Source: Hetaerina americana (taxonomy: Eukaryota; Arthropoda; Insecta; Odonata; Calopterygidae). Taken from it: a stretch of 64,000 nt of DNA. The stretch is taken from contig JAKTNV010000005.1 in NCBI GenBank assembly GCA_022747635.1, positions 92,035,969 through 92,099,968 on the forward strand, in the 5' to 3' direction. The translations under genes were made by a program, and so were the position numbers. Positions 32,380 through 44,559 of the stretch are shown here, one piece after another (position 1 is the first letter of the stretch; every line of letters starts with the position of its first letter). The notes under the pieces were generated by a model. The model made no database searches. It saw only the letters and a program-made list of their open reading frames with translations, and had not been told where the DNA came from.

Positions 32380-33475
32380 CGATTCTGTCGAGCATATGTG
32401 TAGGATTTTAAGATGGGGGGAATATGACCGAGTGAATTAGCCTTAAGATATTAAAAGGGGGTGAAACGTGAATTATGTCCTTCACATTATCTTCATCCCC
32501 TTAATTATTACGTTATCTTCAATTGATAGACCTGAATATCTATTGAAACGGCACTATTCGATTGCGGTGCGATCATGAATCTAATCTCTCGCGAAGCTGC
32601 CGGGTGAGGACTGCAGGAGATTTCATCTTGGCATCAATGGGGTCACCTTGATCAATTAAAACCCCGAGTCTGTGACACATGATTTCTAATAACAGTGCCA
32701 TTGTCGTTAAAAAAGAAGCGAAATGAACTTGGCGGAGTTGGTAACGACACGACCTCAAGGAAGTCAGGGAAGTTATTTCCCCGTCTCCGGATATGATAGT
32801 CGGGCATGAATTTGACTAAAATAGCGTCCGGCACTTACTTAGATTAGGCGCACATTAGATGCACGAGCAGCTGAACATAATCTGTGAAACTAGGGCTAAT
32901 TAGAGGGGGAAGGAGTTTCATGAGATCACCTCGTCGTACGTAAATTCCATAACTTTCGTCCAGTGGAGCCAGCTTCCGCTTGGCCTAGGAGATTTGCAGA
33001 GCAATTGATGGTGGTCGTTCAATGATTATTCAATGATTTATCAATGCATTCACGGTTTAAAGGACAAGAATTTCGAATCACAAAAAAACAAATAATTTCA
33101 AATCTCCATATAACCACACAATTATCCTCAACGCCTTTGGTCCATTACTGGCACGTGATCACTCAACCAGGTAGGGCTGGCATCAATAAGTAGGAAGCAT
33201 TCCCAAGTAAGTTCAGTGAATTACATTTCTCGGGACACAGATGAGAAGAAGTCTCGTTGTCTGAAACCTCTCTTAGATTTTCTCATCAATGAGGCATCCT
33301 TTGCAAGGGGAAGCTTGATTATTTCGCCAAAGTTAAGGATTTATGCGCGAGCCCTATTGTGCCTTTGTAAATACAATAAGGCACTCATATTTTGAACGCC
33401 GATGCAAGTGCTCATAGCATCTGATGTTGTTCAGTGCAGGGCAACGAAAGTCAACGCGCGAGGAGGGGGGTGGGA
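32380..33475. other. no supported feature
   Basis: AT-rich DNA. Short frames only, none with recognisable motifs. Confidence 0.45.
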
Positions 33476-33477
33476 AT

Positions 33478-33545
33478 TGTTTTTTGTCAAAAGTAGTTCG
33501 GCATGTAATCACCCGCACATCCTGGCGCTGACTTGCCTCGCCATA
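33478..33545 (+). repeat. CR1 3' end fragment, diverged
   Basis: TGTCAAAAGTAGTTCGGCAT, then GTAATCACCC and GGCGCTGACTTGC. This matches the pattern at 20.7 and 39.2 kb (CAAAAGTAGTCGGGTGTGTA and the rest) with many changes. Confidence 0.55.
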
Positions 33546-33549
33546 TAGA

Positions 33550-35690
33550 CCGGAAACGATAAATAGATTGTTTGTTCGACAATTATTTCTTAGACCGAGA
33601 ATATGTTCGCACGAATCGTAAAATAGGGGTTGGAACACGATAAGTGTTCTATCTGAATACTCTGCTTAATTGATGACTATAACTCTGATTAGAGTCAATT
33701 GTGAACAAAATTTTACGTTATCGATCCTCATCATAAAAAGTTTTTCCAAGACGTTTAGAATCTTGAATATGTCATAAAATAAGATGTGATGGGAATGTAG
33801 AAAATATGACCAAGAAATCAGTCTTTTTTAAAATTTTGGGTAATAACGTTTATCATCTAAGTTACGATAAAACGGATCATTTTCATGGAGAAGAGAGGTC
33901 TAAATCCCATTCCAGCTAATGGCTCTTCAACGTCAAGGTGACACGATAGGGCTGCTCACACTTCTACTCGAGTGTAACGAACAATACGAGGAAGTGAAGG
34001 AATCTTGCGAGAGGCTCACTTATATCCTACAATCTTATCTTTTCGCACATCTATACTATTTTAATGCCACCTTTTGGCCCTCAACACGAGGCGGAGATGT
34101 ACGTACCGAACATGCCAATATTCTTTCCCCGCGTAGGCATCAGGTCTGCCGGCGGCGTCCAACTATTCTTGACGAACCAATTCCTCGAGTGGATGCCAAG
34201 GCGGCACTGGCGGAGACAATGACCTCACGAGCACCAAAGCAAACAGTCTTCGGTAAGCACACACGGGTCACGCTTCTGACGGGGTTGGCTGCGCCTCCGC
34301 GCGTCTGTTGACCGCTGTTAACGGTCGTCGAGGTCGCGTCGTCATCTCGGCCAAGGCCCGCGAAAAGTGTCCCCCCCCCGGTGCTATTATTTTTTTTATT
34401 ATTATCATCGTTCTTCCTTCCTCCAGTCGGCAAATCGACGCGAGCGCATCGTTCTTGCGACTTTGCCTTCCCACCAACATTGATTACTTCAGCGGGCCCT
34501 CGTTTTACATAAAATTACTAACCAATTACAGTCATCTTTATATCTTAGAACATATTATGAAGAAGGTTCATTCATCCACGCATGAAGGTTACTTAAAAGG
34601 AAACGATCAAATTATTTAAAAAATTGCTTTTCAAAAGAGATATGCAAAAACTTGCTAACTCTTACTGATTAGCTGAACCTAATCGCACGGGAAGGGAATG
34701 AAAATGGGATGAGACAATGGTTCTTAAACTGAAAATGCACCAGAAGAGTTTTGGATGGTAAGAAAAATCTACATGATCTTTTTTTCTTGTGAGAGTCTCT
34801 AATTTAATTTTAACATTACGTTTTAATCCATAAATAAAACTGAGTATACATTACAATTCACAGACGAGATTTTAAAGGCTTAACTATTCCAAAAATACAG
34901 GATATATGGTAACAAAAATTGAAAAAAAAACAATTGGAAAATTTAAAACATTTTGGTCGAACTTATGAGAGGTTCAGGGCAATAAGTCTGCAGTTGATTA
35001 AATCAAAATCGGATACATTACAGATTAAATCGCAGAGGTCGTGAGACTATGTAAATTAAAAATAATGAAAAAGTTCTTATATATCAGGGCGCAAAACACG
35101 TCCCTTTTTAGGGATGTAACGTTTTCAAGTCAGTTTTTGTCACCCTATGCACAATTTGGAACTATTTATCGTATTTGTACCCACTTTCTGCATGTAATAT
35201 ACACGGTAGAAACATTTTTTTATTGACCGTAAGCATATGAACGTATGCAATATCTGTCGCTTCTTGTCTCGAGTCAATTCTGTGCTCGCCGTCGCTATTC
35301 CCGCCCAACATCTTCGCCTCCGACGGCGCCTCTTGTTTTTTAAGCAATATGTTCCAGCCAGGGTGTGGATTTCACTGGATGCCAGGTGTCTCGTGGCGGA
35401 TTTGAGGAGTCAGATGGACGTTGTCCGCCCAACAGGCGATTTCCGCATCATTGTCTATGAGTTGGGCTTTCTTCGATTACTGCGACAAAGATTACATTTT
35501 TCGAGCGTTCTCACTTTTAGTCGAGTGTTGGCTCTGGCAAATTGTGTGAAGGGCGTCTTTTTAGGATGTGAGATCTTTTCAAGCTCTTAGCTCTTTATCT
35601 GAGTTAAATTTTCTCTCTACTCTTCTTACTCTACTCCTTCCTTTTATTTTTCTCTTTAAAATTCATTTTCGTGGAATTACAAATTAAATA
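33550..35690. other. no confidently supported feature
   Basis: A 130-codon frame at 33919-34311 lies in a GC-richer patch. An acceptor-like CATTCCAG precedes it and a donor-like GGTAAGC occurs near 34253, but its product resembles no family. A 117-codon frame at 35237-35590 is also unassigned. The remainder is AT-rich. Confidence 0.35.
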
Positions 35691-35699
35691 TCTTGCATA

Positions 35700-36600
35700 A
35701 GTTGGAGAGATATCTCTTTAGCAATGATTTTGAAAAGGAAATTGTGAACTCCATCGTACTACGATCCCCCGAGATCATGTCAATAAAATAAGAGCAACCG
35801 TTAAGCGAATTCAAAAGTTAGCGGAAAATTTGAAATAGAATCCGAAAGCATTTTGGTCGTGCGTGAGAGAGGGTCCGGGAAACCAGTCAACCGTTAATTC
35901 GATTTAAATTATAAAGACGAAAGAGTAGCCAAGAGTTTGGAAAAGGCTAACTTATTAAATTCCTTCTTTGAAAGTGTCTCCATCAATGCCTCGCCGAATG
36001 TTTCCGATAACTTACTAAATCGTATGATGCTCTAAATTGAAATCACATATTAAATGAGTATAACTCTTGCTGAAAAATATTAAACCTAACAAATCCTTCG
36101 GGCCCGATCAAGTGCCTGCTCATATATTTTAGGATCTAGCGTCGGAAATTGTACCGTATCTAGACATAATATTTAAGATAGCCCTGGTAAATCAAAATGT
36201 TCCCAGAGATTGGAAAACGTCTAATTTAAAACCAGTATATAAAATGGAGACACGGAGGGACCGAGCAATTACAGACCAATTACCTCACATACATTTCCAG
36301 CAAAGATATTGAACATATAGTTACAAGTTTGATCGCAAAACACCTCGATAGCCATTAGCTATTAATGAAAAAGCAGTACAATTTCCGAAATGGTAGATCC
36401 TACGAGACACAACTTGTGCTCTTTGTTCGTGATATTCTTATTTCAAAAGAGAGCAATGTTCCAGTGGACGTGATTTTTCTAGATTTTATGAAACCTTCGG
36501 GTAAGTACCTCATAGTAAACTACTCGCAAAGCTAAAAGCATATGGCATAGATAAAAATATCCTGGGTTGGATTAATAACTTTTTGTCGGGTACAGAGAGT
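35700..36600 (+). pseudogene. CR1 ORF2 relic (linker and RT part)
   Basis: A short C-terminal-like snippet (about 35700-35790, matching SLFSSDVEN... text) is followed by linker and reverse-transcriptase wording in order: PKAFWSCVREGPGN-like text at 35840-35880, ANLLNSFFESVSINASPNVS near 35960, IKPNKSFGPDQVPAHIF near 36090, then NYRPITSHT, KKQYNFRNGRSYETQLVLFV and DVIFLDFMK (catalytic Asp present) near 36480, ending in KAYGIDKNILGWINNFLS. Stops and frameshifts break every block. The order 'C-terminus then RT' suggests two separate copies or a rearrangement. Confidence 0.75.
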
Positions 36601-36670
36601 AGTGATAGATGGAGTTAGCGATGGCGTGGAGTGATGGAGTAGTGATGGATGGAGTGATAAATGGCGATAT
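36595..36670. repeat. degenerate GATGGAGT minisatellite
   Basis: Variants of AGTGATGGATGGAGT repeat several times between the CR1 and RTE pieces. It probably expanded at a junction. Confidence 0.5.
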
Positions 36671-36679
36671 AATTATTAC

Positions 36680-37310
36680 ACTGGAGAATACGTGAGTCAG
36701 ATATGGGATGAAAATTAAACCTTAAAAAACCGTGAGATTTTCAAGATATAGGATAGACATTAAAGTGGAGGGAGATGAACTACAACAGGATTAATCTAAT
36801 TGGGATGTGTTTTGGAGAAGGATTTTCGAAAAGAAGAGAAGAATTGCGTCAGGCGAAGAAGCGTTTACAAAGCGGTGGGAATCGATGAGGCAGAGATGTT
36901 AATAAGGAGGCCAGGGAAATCTTTTATGCGCACTGAAGTTTAATATGTCTCAGAAACTTCGTCGTCGACTCAGAAGAAGAAAAGGCGTGGATTGGAAGCT
37001 TTTGAGATGTGGGTTTGGAGTAGAGTGGATGGACGAAGTGAAATGGGAGGAAAGGATGAAGGTAAAAGGGCGAAGTTCTGGAGGATGCGAGAGGGAGGGG
37101 AAGAGAGACGGCAGATGGTGGAAAGTGGAAGGGATGAGTGGAGGCAGGAGAGAGTGAGGGAGAGTGGGATGCTGAGTGGGCTACTGGAGGCGGCGGTGGC
37201 GTAGCGAGGGGAGAATCCTGGGAAAGCGATGCTCAGGGAGGAAAAGAATTGGCGTGCTGGATGGACTTAAGAGAGGTCGAACGTGTGCAGAGCTAAAAAA
37301 TGAGTAATTC
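36680..37310 (+). pseudogene. RTE-type C-terminal relic
   Basis: Matches the C-terminal half of the RTE family, diverged: YGMKIKP near 36700, RKRRRIASGEEAFTKRWESM near 36840, then EAFEMWVWSRVDGRSEMGGK (parallel to EAFEMWVWRRMEKVKW at 49.4 kb) and continuation to about 37310. Many frame changes. Confidence 0.6.
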
Positions 37311-37599
37311 TGTGAAATGTATATGTCGTATGGTGTCATGTTGGTTCGAACTTAAGAGTGGTGTTGCGTATAGTGACAAGACCCTTTAAAAATCCTCCCC
37401 GCGTCTGGTGTACACTGCTTCTGGTTATAATTAAATGATAAAAGTTTCTACGTTTGTCTTCATTGCCATACTTTTGAAACCAGGTTTGGATATTTCCGCT
37501 AATTTTGACCGCCGCCTTTCTCAAGTCGGGAAGAAATGGGGTCTCCTGTGCAAGCAAAGGCGGTGCGTCATTTCCATTCGAAGTGGGGAGCGAGGACTT

Positions 37600-37850
37600 C
37601 CGATTGAATCATCCGCGCAGAGTGGTGCGTGCGTCGACCTTCCTCCCCTCCCCCACCACTCTCCGCAGCCTCCCACCATTCTCCACCCCCTCTCGCCGCG
37701 AAGAACGGTACACGGCTCCCGTCGTGCGTGGGGGGACGATTGCGGCGGCGGGGTTGGCTCAACCAGCAGCAGCAGTGGTGCGTGGGGGGGGGGCACACCT
37801 CATCTCCGAGGCGAGCCGCCTCGCCCATTGGCTTGACCGCTGAATGACCA
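37600..37850. other. short GC/CpG-rich patch
   Basis: C-rich to G-rich sequence with frames open on several phases. I see no TATA box, splice signals or known protein. Confidence 0.35.
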
Positions 37851-38103
37851 AATGCTTTCGGTGACAAACGGAACTAATCGAGCCGAGATGGGAAACACCC
37901 GGACCATCAATGCAGCAGCATACCTGGACCGCTTTTCTTTATTTTAATGGCCGTTGGGCTGAAGGATCATCCAATCAAAAATGAGCGGAATTTAAACAAA
38001 ACACGATTCCGGAAATTCTGGCCATTGCAATCACATGCATTGTTTGACCCTCCAGAATAAAATTTTCAGCAATTGCCACCGGAGATGAAACCTCCATGAA
38101 AAA

Positions 38104-38262
38104 GAATAACTGATCGTAGCACTTTTACAATTAATTAAATTTTTATTTTATGACCGGGTTTCGATGTATTACATCATCATCAGGTGTACATGCATCGAAA
38201 CCCGGTCGTAAAATAAATAAAAATGTTATCAAGTGGAACAGTGCTTCGATAAGGTATTCATT
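38104..38262. repeat. Penelope-style terminal palindrome
   Basis: Two arms mirror each other. On the left (reverse strand) they read GAAACCCGGTCATAAAATAA and on to AAGTGCTACGATCAGTTATTC. On the right (forward) they read GAAACCCGGTCGTAAAATAA and on to CAGTGCTTCGATAAGGTATTC. The centre holds ATCATCATCAGG. Read on the minus strand, the left half gives CTGATGA, a 5-bp stem (GATGT/ACATC), then GAAACCCGGTC. That is a hammerhead-like layout with one extra base after the CTGATGA box. The remainder after 38262 carries GCTCGACTTCCACCAC. No coding sequence. Confidence 0.6.
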
Positions 38263-38828
38263 ATGCTCGACTTCCACCACATCACGCCTGAAGCTACTCA
38301 ATTTGCTCTATAAAAATATTTAATTTACATGATAATGGGATGACTATTTTGTTGGTAACCTTCTTGGAGTCCTGTTTTTCTGACAGGGACGCGATCGACG
38401 TCGAATCATTCTGAATATGGATGAATGATGTATTAATGTCCCGAATTGGTGGCAAATACTCCTTCAGCAGCTCAAGTCTTCTTCCCGTTCGGTCGACGCG
38501 AAGTGGGAGGGATTCGATGCTCCGGGGATAGGCGTGGCCGATTGCCGGATCCGAACACTGTACCCAAGGAGAAGGGCTGAGATCCTTCTTGAAGTAGAAG
38601 TAGTAGTATTTTGGGGAGAGACGGTGCAGTCATTTGGGCCATTAGGGATGGATAGGAAAGGAGGAAGGGTAGAGAGAATCCCGGCGTCGCCATTAGCCTA
38701 TTCTTAAACAGAAGGTGCCAAGGGGTCATAAACAATTAAACGCCCCATCCGACGGACGGCGTACTCACTCAAAGTGCTCTCCACAAAGCACCGCAAGCAG
38801 GGATCGGGTTACCACTGAAAAACATCTG

Positions 38829-38900
38829 TCATCTCCAGGATTTTACCCGAGTCCTCTGGGTGTGAAGCCAGTACGTTAGCCACCGCACCTTCCTTCTTTC
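38829..38900 (-). repeat. tRNA-like SINE head, diverged
   Basis: The reverse strand reads GTGCGGTGGCTAACGTACTG (box-A-like) and then GGACTCGGGTAAAATCC (box-B-like, degenerate). The spacing is that of a tRNA head, but box B is too altered for a functional tRNA. It is not clearly either SINE family named here. Confidence 0.4.
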
Positions 38901-39214
38901 CCCTGACAGCTCAGGAGGAACTAAGATGACTCGACTTAACCTGGACTTAAAACGGGCACAGAAACTAATTCCGGACGCTGACGCCTTCCTAATTCGAGAA
39001 ACCGGTAAAGTCCGGGAAAACCGTGTCGCCCTCTCACCATATCGTGGCGCCATGACTTTTCTTCCATAACGAGGAGCTTTTCTTTACCCTTCCTCTCTAA
39101 AATGAAAAAGAGCTGTTTTTTCCTCTCCTATTATTGCGACATCTCCCTAAACAAATAGTGTAACAATAATAGAAATACAACAACGAATAATGTTGGCCAA
39201 CCGAGCAAGGGGGG

Positions 39215-39305
39215 TGTAAAGTATTTTGGGTCAAAATTAGTCTAGTGTGTAATCACCCCCGACCACACACCCTAGCGGTGACTTGCAGGGTACTAAAGTA
39301 ATTAA
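39215..39305 (+). repeat. CR1 3' end with AAAGTAA-type tail
   Basis: GGGTCAAAATTAGTCTAGTG, then CACACACCCTAGCGGTGACT, then TGCAGGGTACT and tandem AAAGTAATT/AAAGTAAC. A clean terminus without coding sequence, so strongly 5'-truncated. Confidence 0.75.
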
Positions 39306-39644
39306 AGTAACTACCAAGCTCATTTTTCCTCTCGCAACCATTTGCCTTCGAGCGAATTTGCCAGAGAGGCATTGCGATATAGATTGAGTTGAGAAATTGC
39401 CAGAGTTAAGTGACATACTAAATCAATACATAATGGCGAGAGGGCAAAAAAATATGAATGACCGTCACCAATGTTTTTATTATCCAAAAGCATCGATCAT
39501 GCCCTTTGCAAAAAACTTTCGAGATGAATGAAAGAAAGATGTTGAACCCCGCGATGAAATATATCAGAATAAAATAAAGTGAAGAATAAACCATCCGTGA
39601 CCTTCAATTCGACATCGACATAAATACGCCACGATACACCAAAA

Positions 39645-39680
39645 AGGCGTGTGGCAGGGGGTGCAAGCTCCAGGTGGGAA
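39645..39680 (-). repeat. CR1 3' hairpin fragment
   Basis: AAGGCGTGTGGCAGGGGGTG is the reverse-strand hairpin region of the CR1 terminus. Only about 35 bases can be matched. Confidence 0.4.
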
Positions 39681-39689
39681 GGGGGAGTT

Positions 39690-42500
39690 ATAAGTGAGGA
39701 TATGGGAGAGGAAGAGAAAAGGGAAAATTTGTTGTAAAAGAATATCAAAGAACGTGCAAATTTGTATAAATGCTAATGGAAGACCTAATTGAAAACACCG
39801 GTTAATTCACCTAATTAATAAGTTGTTTGTTTTGAAAAGCATCAGAGTAAAGAGTATCGAATCGAATAAAGTCAGAGGATCAATAAGTCAATTATTAGAG
39901 ACCTACACCGACTCATTAGTTAGCAAAAAAACTGCTACGACGTTTCAAATATGCATTTTTTCGTAACAAAAGGTCTCCAAAAGTAATTCCAAATAATGTC
40001 TATAATAATGCATGCCTCTATCCAAGCGTCGGTGTCTAACTCGAGGCGCTAAGCATTTTCAAAAATACCCAAAATATTCATAAATGTAAAGACGACGGCG
40101 TAAAGAAAGAGGCCCCAATCCGAAATCAGTGTCACGCACGAAATGCTGGGAGTGAAAGAGGAATTTATCGTCCGCCAACGATACGCCAAGTGATACGCTT
40201 AATATTGTTTATAATTCATAAAACTGCTGAAACATACTGAACTTTAAATACGCAAAGATTTAATGACCCACGGAAAGAGAATATTTCCCAACTAGAGTTC
40301 TGATATATGGATTAATATCATCTTGAAATGCTGAGGCCCATTTGTTAAATCCTCACCATTAACAAGTACTCCTCAGTTTTATGTTAGTAAGGTGGTTGTC
40401 ATTTGAAGAAATGGAAATTTTGTCGCCAATGCGTTATTCATACAGGAGCTGAGAATGAGCGAGGAACTACAGCGATAGCTGTACTTCGAAGTAGTTCAAT
40501 CGCAAATTTGATAACATTACAGAACTCGTATATTATCTCTATAGGTCCTCAGGCACATACTATTCCTATGCCTTAAATGCCTACCAATAAAAATATTTTG
40601 TTGAGTGGTGGTCTTTAAAAAAATGCTTAAAAACATTAGGATTTTCGAATTGTGGGTCAATACTCGTACCTTACTATGCTAACGCATTCTGATTTCTCAT
40701 TCAAAAAGCGGTAAATGCAAAATGTATGTGCAAATGATGAATTGAAAAATCAATGATCTGGTAAAACTATTTGCGAAGAGCATGGATTTGAAGGCATGAA
40801 CGCTAATGCGACTAGAAAGGGACGTACGTTTCCCACCGCCCTTCCCAAGTTCCTCTCTCCCCGTGCCGACCTTGCCAAGGGAACGCATAAAAAAAAGGTC
40901 GGTGGGAAACTCGTTCGGAGGAAGCGTGGAGGGAATTTCACTCGCGATCTCCGTCCGACTAGCCTTTGTTTAACATTAATTGGCGAGTTAATGGTGTTTG
41001 ATCTTAAACTGTGTTTTAATTAGAAAAGGAAGTTCATTTTTGCCATCGGGACTACCAGTGATGGCGGGCCACTTGCTGTGTGCTGCTTTGGGTCGTTGAT
41101 TCCCGTTTGGAAGCACGGAGGGAATAAAGGGAAAAGGGACCAAGTGCGGAGGGATACACCTCAGCCGTTCCGACTTCGTGGACTTCCTTCAGCCAACTAC
41201 TAAATACGACAATTTGGACTCGAATTTCTACCTAATTTGGTGAATCCAGTTCGAATTAATTATCTATCGAGGATTCGACTTCCACTCAGACATTAAAAAA
41301 CAAAACTAATTTGCCAACTGTCGTTATTCGCCTCTCATATTTGCGGTTCTGTGTGAAATTGGGATTCCACCTCGAGTGAATGCTTCGATTTGCTTCTTGG
41401 TCTCTTGTGCTCTTGAGGAGCTCAACTCGTGGGTTCCATGGAACTACTATTGAGGTGCGTCACTTACGGGTTGAATGAAATAAGAGAAAAAACAAACTTG
41501 ATGGCATTCTACCCAACCAATTGGCTTGGTGATTTTATTTGTATGAATATCCAATTTTATATTCGTCATTTTCCTGCAAAATGTTGATCGCCCCTCGACA
41601 GCTAAAAATAAAATGCATCTCTAAGTTATCACGGTTTGAAGACATCGCCCATTTGCACTACTTGCGAATTCTTGCATACTTGTTTACAGGGTACTATTTT
41701 GTGCTAAATTATCGCATAAGAATAATATTTAATAATGGAATTTTGAGGAATATTGTTTCATGTACGTAATCCTAGGATGTTTCAATGCCATTAATTCATC
41801 AGTTCCTCGAGTTCTTCTCGTCAAATAAAATGCGTTAAATTACGCCTTCTGGCCAACTTACCCACGTCAAGAGTCTGCTTAAGCAGCACATTAGAATTCA
41901 TTATTCGTTATATTAGGCAAAAGGATGTTTTTGCGGTGGACCGTCAACGGTACAAATCCTTGCTCTATTGCACCCTGTCGAACAGCCGACTTCCTTCTCG
42001 CCTGCGCGAATCCTGCCTGGTGGGTCGCCGGTCGCCTGCGATCTGTGCTATTAATTAATCCAGCTCCGATTCCGAGAGAAAAATTCAAGGAGCCGAAAAG
42101 AGAATTATATTGGGGCCTTGAAATGTTGCTCAGTTTCACACGCATGACGACTGGCGAAGTTCTCATCAACGGGCCGTGGGGGGAGGGGGGGCAATCGGAG
42201 ATGACGTAAGCCGATGAACTTCTTTGATTGCTTTGTCCGTCCCCGGCCGTGGGAATTGCGAGGTGCGGAGGATACAGCCGAGGGTGTTAAAAGCTTGGAA
42301 AATATGGAAACTTGGAAAATTCGAAGAAAATTAAATGTTACTCCGCAATAGCTGGAAATCCCCTAAAGATGTCTCGTTTTGGGATTGATATTCACGCAAA
42401 GATATTATAGAAATCCACTTGTCAAATGCAATGTTTCCAAATTGACGGAATAGTATTGCAATTAAGAAGCAACTTATGAATCTATTTTAGATATTTAGAC
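39690..42500. other. no supported feature
   Basis: AT-rich DNA with a small GC patch at 40.80-40.93 kb that contains a short inverted match (GTTTCCCACCG / CGGTGGGAAAC). Frames up to 94 codons are unassigned. Confidence 0.4.
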
Positions 42501-42507
42501 ATTTTAG

Positions 42508-42755
42508 TACTCTGAAAGCCACCGCTCAGGGCGTGTTGCAGGGGATGAATATATACCAAACTAATTTTGACCCAAATAGTTTTACCCCCTACCGCGGTCG
42601 GACAATGTTATTTTGATCCCTTATCGTTCGTGGAAAAAAATGGCATCTTAAATTGATCTGCTCTACACTTAATCTATTTGATTTTAATAACATGATCTCT
42701 CCAATCGTAGTACGATGGGGGTAATAATACATTTTCAACATCATTGCTTATAGTC
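42508..42755 (-). repeat. CR1 3' end fragment
   Basis: GAAAGCCACCGCTCAGGGCG, then GTTGCAGGGGATGAAT, CTACCGCGGTCGGACAATG and CATGATCTCTCCAATCGTAG. It includes the last codons (reverse strand ...PFFPRT-like text) and resembles the 26.9 kb copy. Confidence 0.75.
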
Positions 42756-42759
42756 ATTC

Positions 42760-43555
42760 ACATTACAAAATATGCACGTCTGCAAAGTGGTCTGCGTGTC
42801 TGCATTGTATATCAATGCTACGTCAAATTTTAAGTTAGAAAAATGATTCAAAAGAGGGAGTCGGCAGAAATGCACGGCGAATGATTCGTACACTGGATAA
42901 ATTGGGTGGCATGGGTCAATTGAATGGCAATTTCACACTCCAACCCATGGATACGCCGATAATTAGCAGCGAGTTAATTCAGATCTAAAAGACTGTCTTG
43001 GAAGAGTGCATTGGATGACGTAGACGTTTTTGTGAGCCGAAAAATTGTGACATGATGTGATGAGATGGCGGAGTGAGGGGTCGAAAGAGTCGAATAAAAA
43101 TCACGAGACGTGATGCATCCATCCACGTGATACTACTTTTAACAGGGCTGACGACTCCGTTGGAAGTTTTACGGGAATAAATTGAAAAGGAGTCGAACCA
43201 TATCATTTTTTTCACGATCGCGCAACTCAGTGTAAGTAGGAATCATCGTCACTCGTTGTACGCCTGAATTGAAATTGTTGATTTGTAAATTGCATGAAGC
43301 AACCGGTTGATTTTCAGCAGCCAGGAATGAGATATGCCCTTGGGCACACGAGAGTAATGTTGTTGATTTCCAGTACATGCTATATTTGTGGCAAATGCGA
43401 TTAAAATATAACATTATATTGACATAAAAATTAATTGTATTTTTGAGTATTCATAGTCGTTACGCTTTATGGACTGCTATATCTCCTAGGGCTTGGTAGA
43501 CAGTGTCGAAGGGAACCTGAGTAATATTGGATTTAATGGGTTTATGTCAGCCTTA
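42760..43555. other. no supported feature
   Basis: Ordinary AT-rich sequence, with no recognised repeat. Confidence 0.45.
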
Positions 43556-43558
43556 TTT

Positions 43559-43561
43559 ATA

Positions 43562-43592
<31 letters not shown>

Positions 43593-43647
43593 CATACAGA
43601 AACATACATTCATATGTATGTTTCTGTATGTATATATTTTGTATGTA

Positions 43648-43703
<56 letters not shown>

Positions 43704-43754
43704 CAGAAACATACATTCATATGTATGTTTCTGTATGTATATATTTTGTATGTA

Positions 43755-43801
<47 letters not shown>
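43559..43801. repeat. (TA)n array with duplicated palindromic unit
   Basis: Between TA runs, a unit with palindromic arms TACATACAGAAACATAC and GTATGTTTCTGTATGTA (loop ATTCATAT) occurs at 43591-43632 and again at 43698-43739. Each copy is followed by ATATTTTGTATGTATTC. The array is therefore a two-copy higher-order repeat inside a microsatellite. Confidence 0.9.
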
Positions 43802-43803
<2 letters not shown>

Positions 43804-44059
43804 GGCTTCGTAGAATTTCTCATGTTTAGCTAAATTTTGAGAATAAAATACACTCTGATGCATTGCCTTTAACAATCAACCGTTAAAGACATTGATAATT
43901 TCCAATATTAGAAAAACTTATTCCATTTGGTGATTCGTTTCCGTAAAAATCATTCAAGCCGCAAGACTAACATTTGCAAGAACTCACCTTCTGAGATAAT
44001 GTTTAAGTATTAATTTCATAGAATAAATATAATCATATTCTAATCCATACGAGCTTGAT

Positions 44060-44285
44060 TTGTGAGAGTAGAGGGATGCCGAGTAAAATGGGCACATTTA
44101 TGCGGTGATCAGTGCCTTTAGCTGTACCACACATCGTTTCATGGGAAGATCCAGTGCCCGAAAAAATATCACTCAGCTTGGGTGAAACTGAGGGTGCCCA
44201 GACGCTTCACGCGGAATCGAACTCGAGTCATCCGGTCAGTGGGTCAGTGCTCCACATCGCTCGCAGGGTTATCACAAAGTAGCCG
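44060..44285 (-). repeat. SINE-2 (tRNA-derived), reverse copy
   Basis: On the minus strand the head is at 44285-44200 and contains GAGTTCGATTCC (box B). The body has TCTGGGCACCCTCAGTTTCA, CCCAAGCTGAGTGAT and TTTTCGGGCACTGGATCTTC, parallel to the body of the copy at 48.4 kb. The 3' end fades near 44060. It is clearly diverged but keeps the head-body order. Confidence 0.7.
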
Positions 44286-44559
44286 TATGCAAATGTCAAC
44301 GCTTCCGTAATACCCAGAAAACACGCTTGGGCATTTCTTGAGCAGTGAAAAATAGCAAAGCTCAGGACTAAAAAGGAAGCAGCTCTTGCCCAAGACTATC
44401 ACTTGGTCTCTCGAACTACGAATGCGATTTTCGGTGAATTTGAAATTGCGCAAGGACTACGCAAACGCGAAGGCATTCTCAGTAATCAATGCGTAGATTA
44501 AACGAAGCTGGCAAGTTTCCAAGCAAGTCCGACCCTTTCGCCGTTTCCATTTCTCCTCG

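Noticed and set aside
33919..34311. Single host exon (130 codons, acceptor-like CATTCCAG before, GGTAAGC inside)
   Set aside because: The product resembles no family, the donor lies inside the frame, and the opposite strand has comparable frames. The evidence is too weak for a gene call.
43559..43801. CRISPR-like array (repeat-spacer pattern)
   Set aside because: Two palindromic units in TA microsatellite in a eukaryotic context, with no third repeat and no unique spacers.
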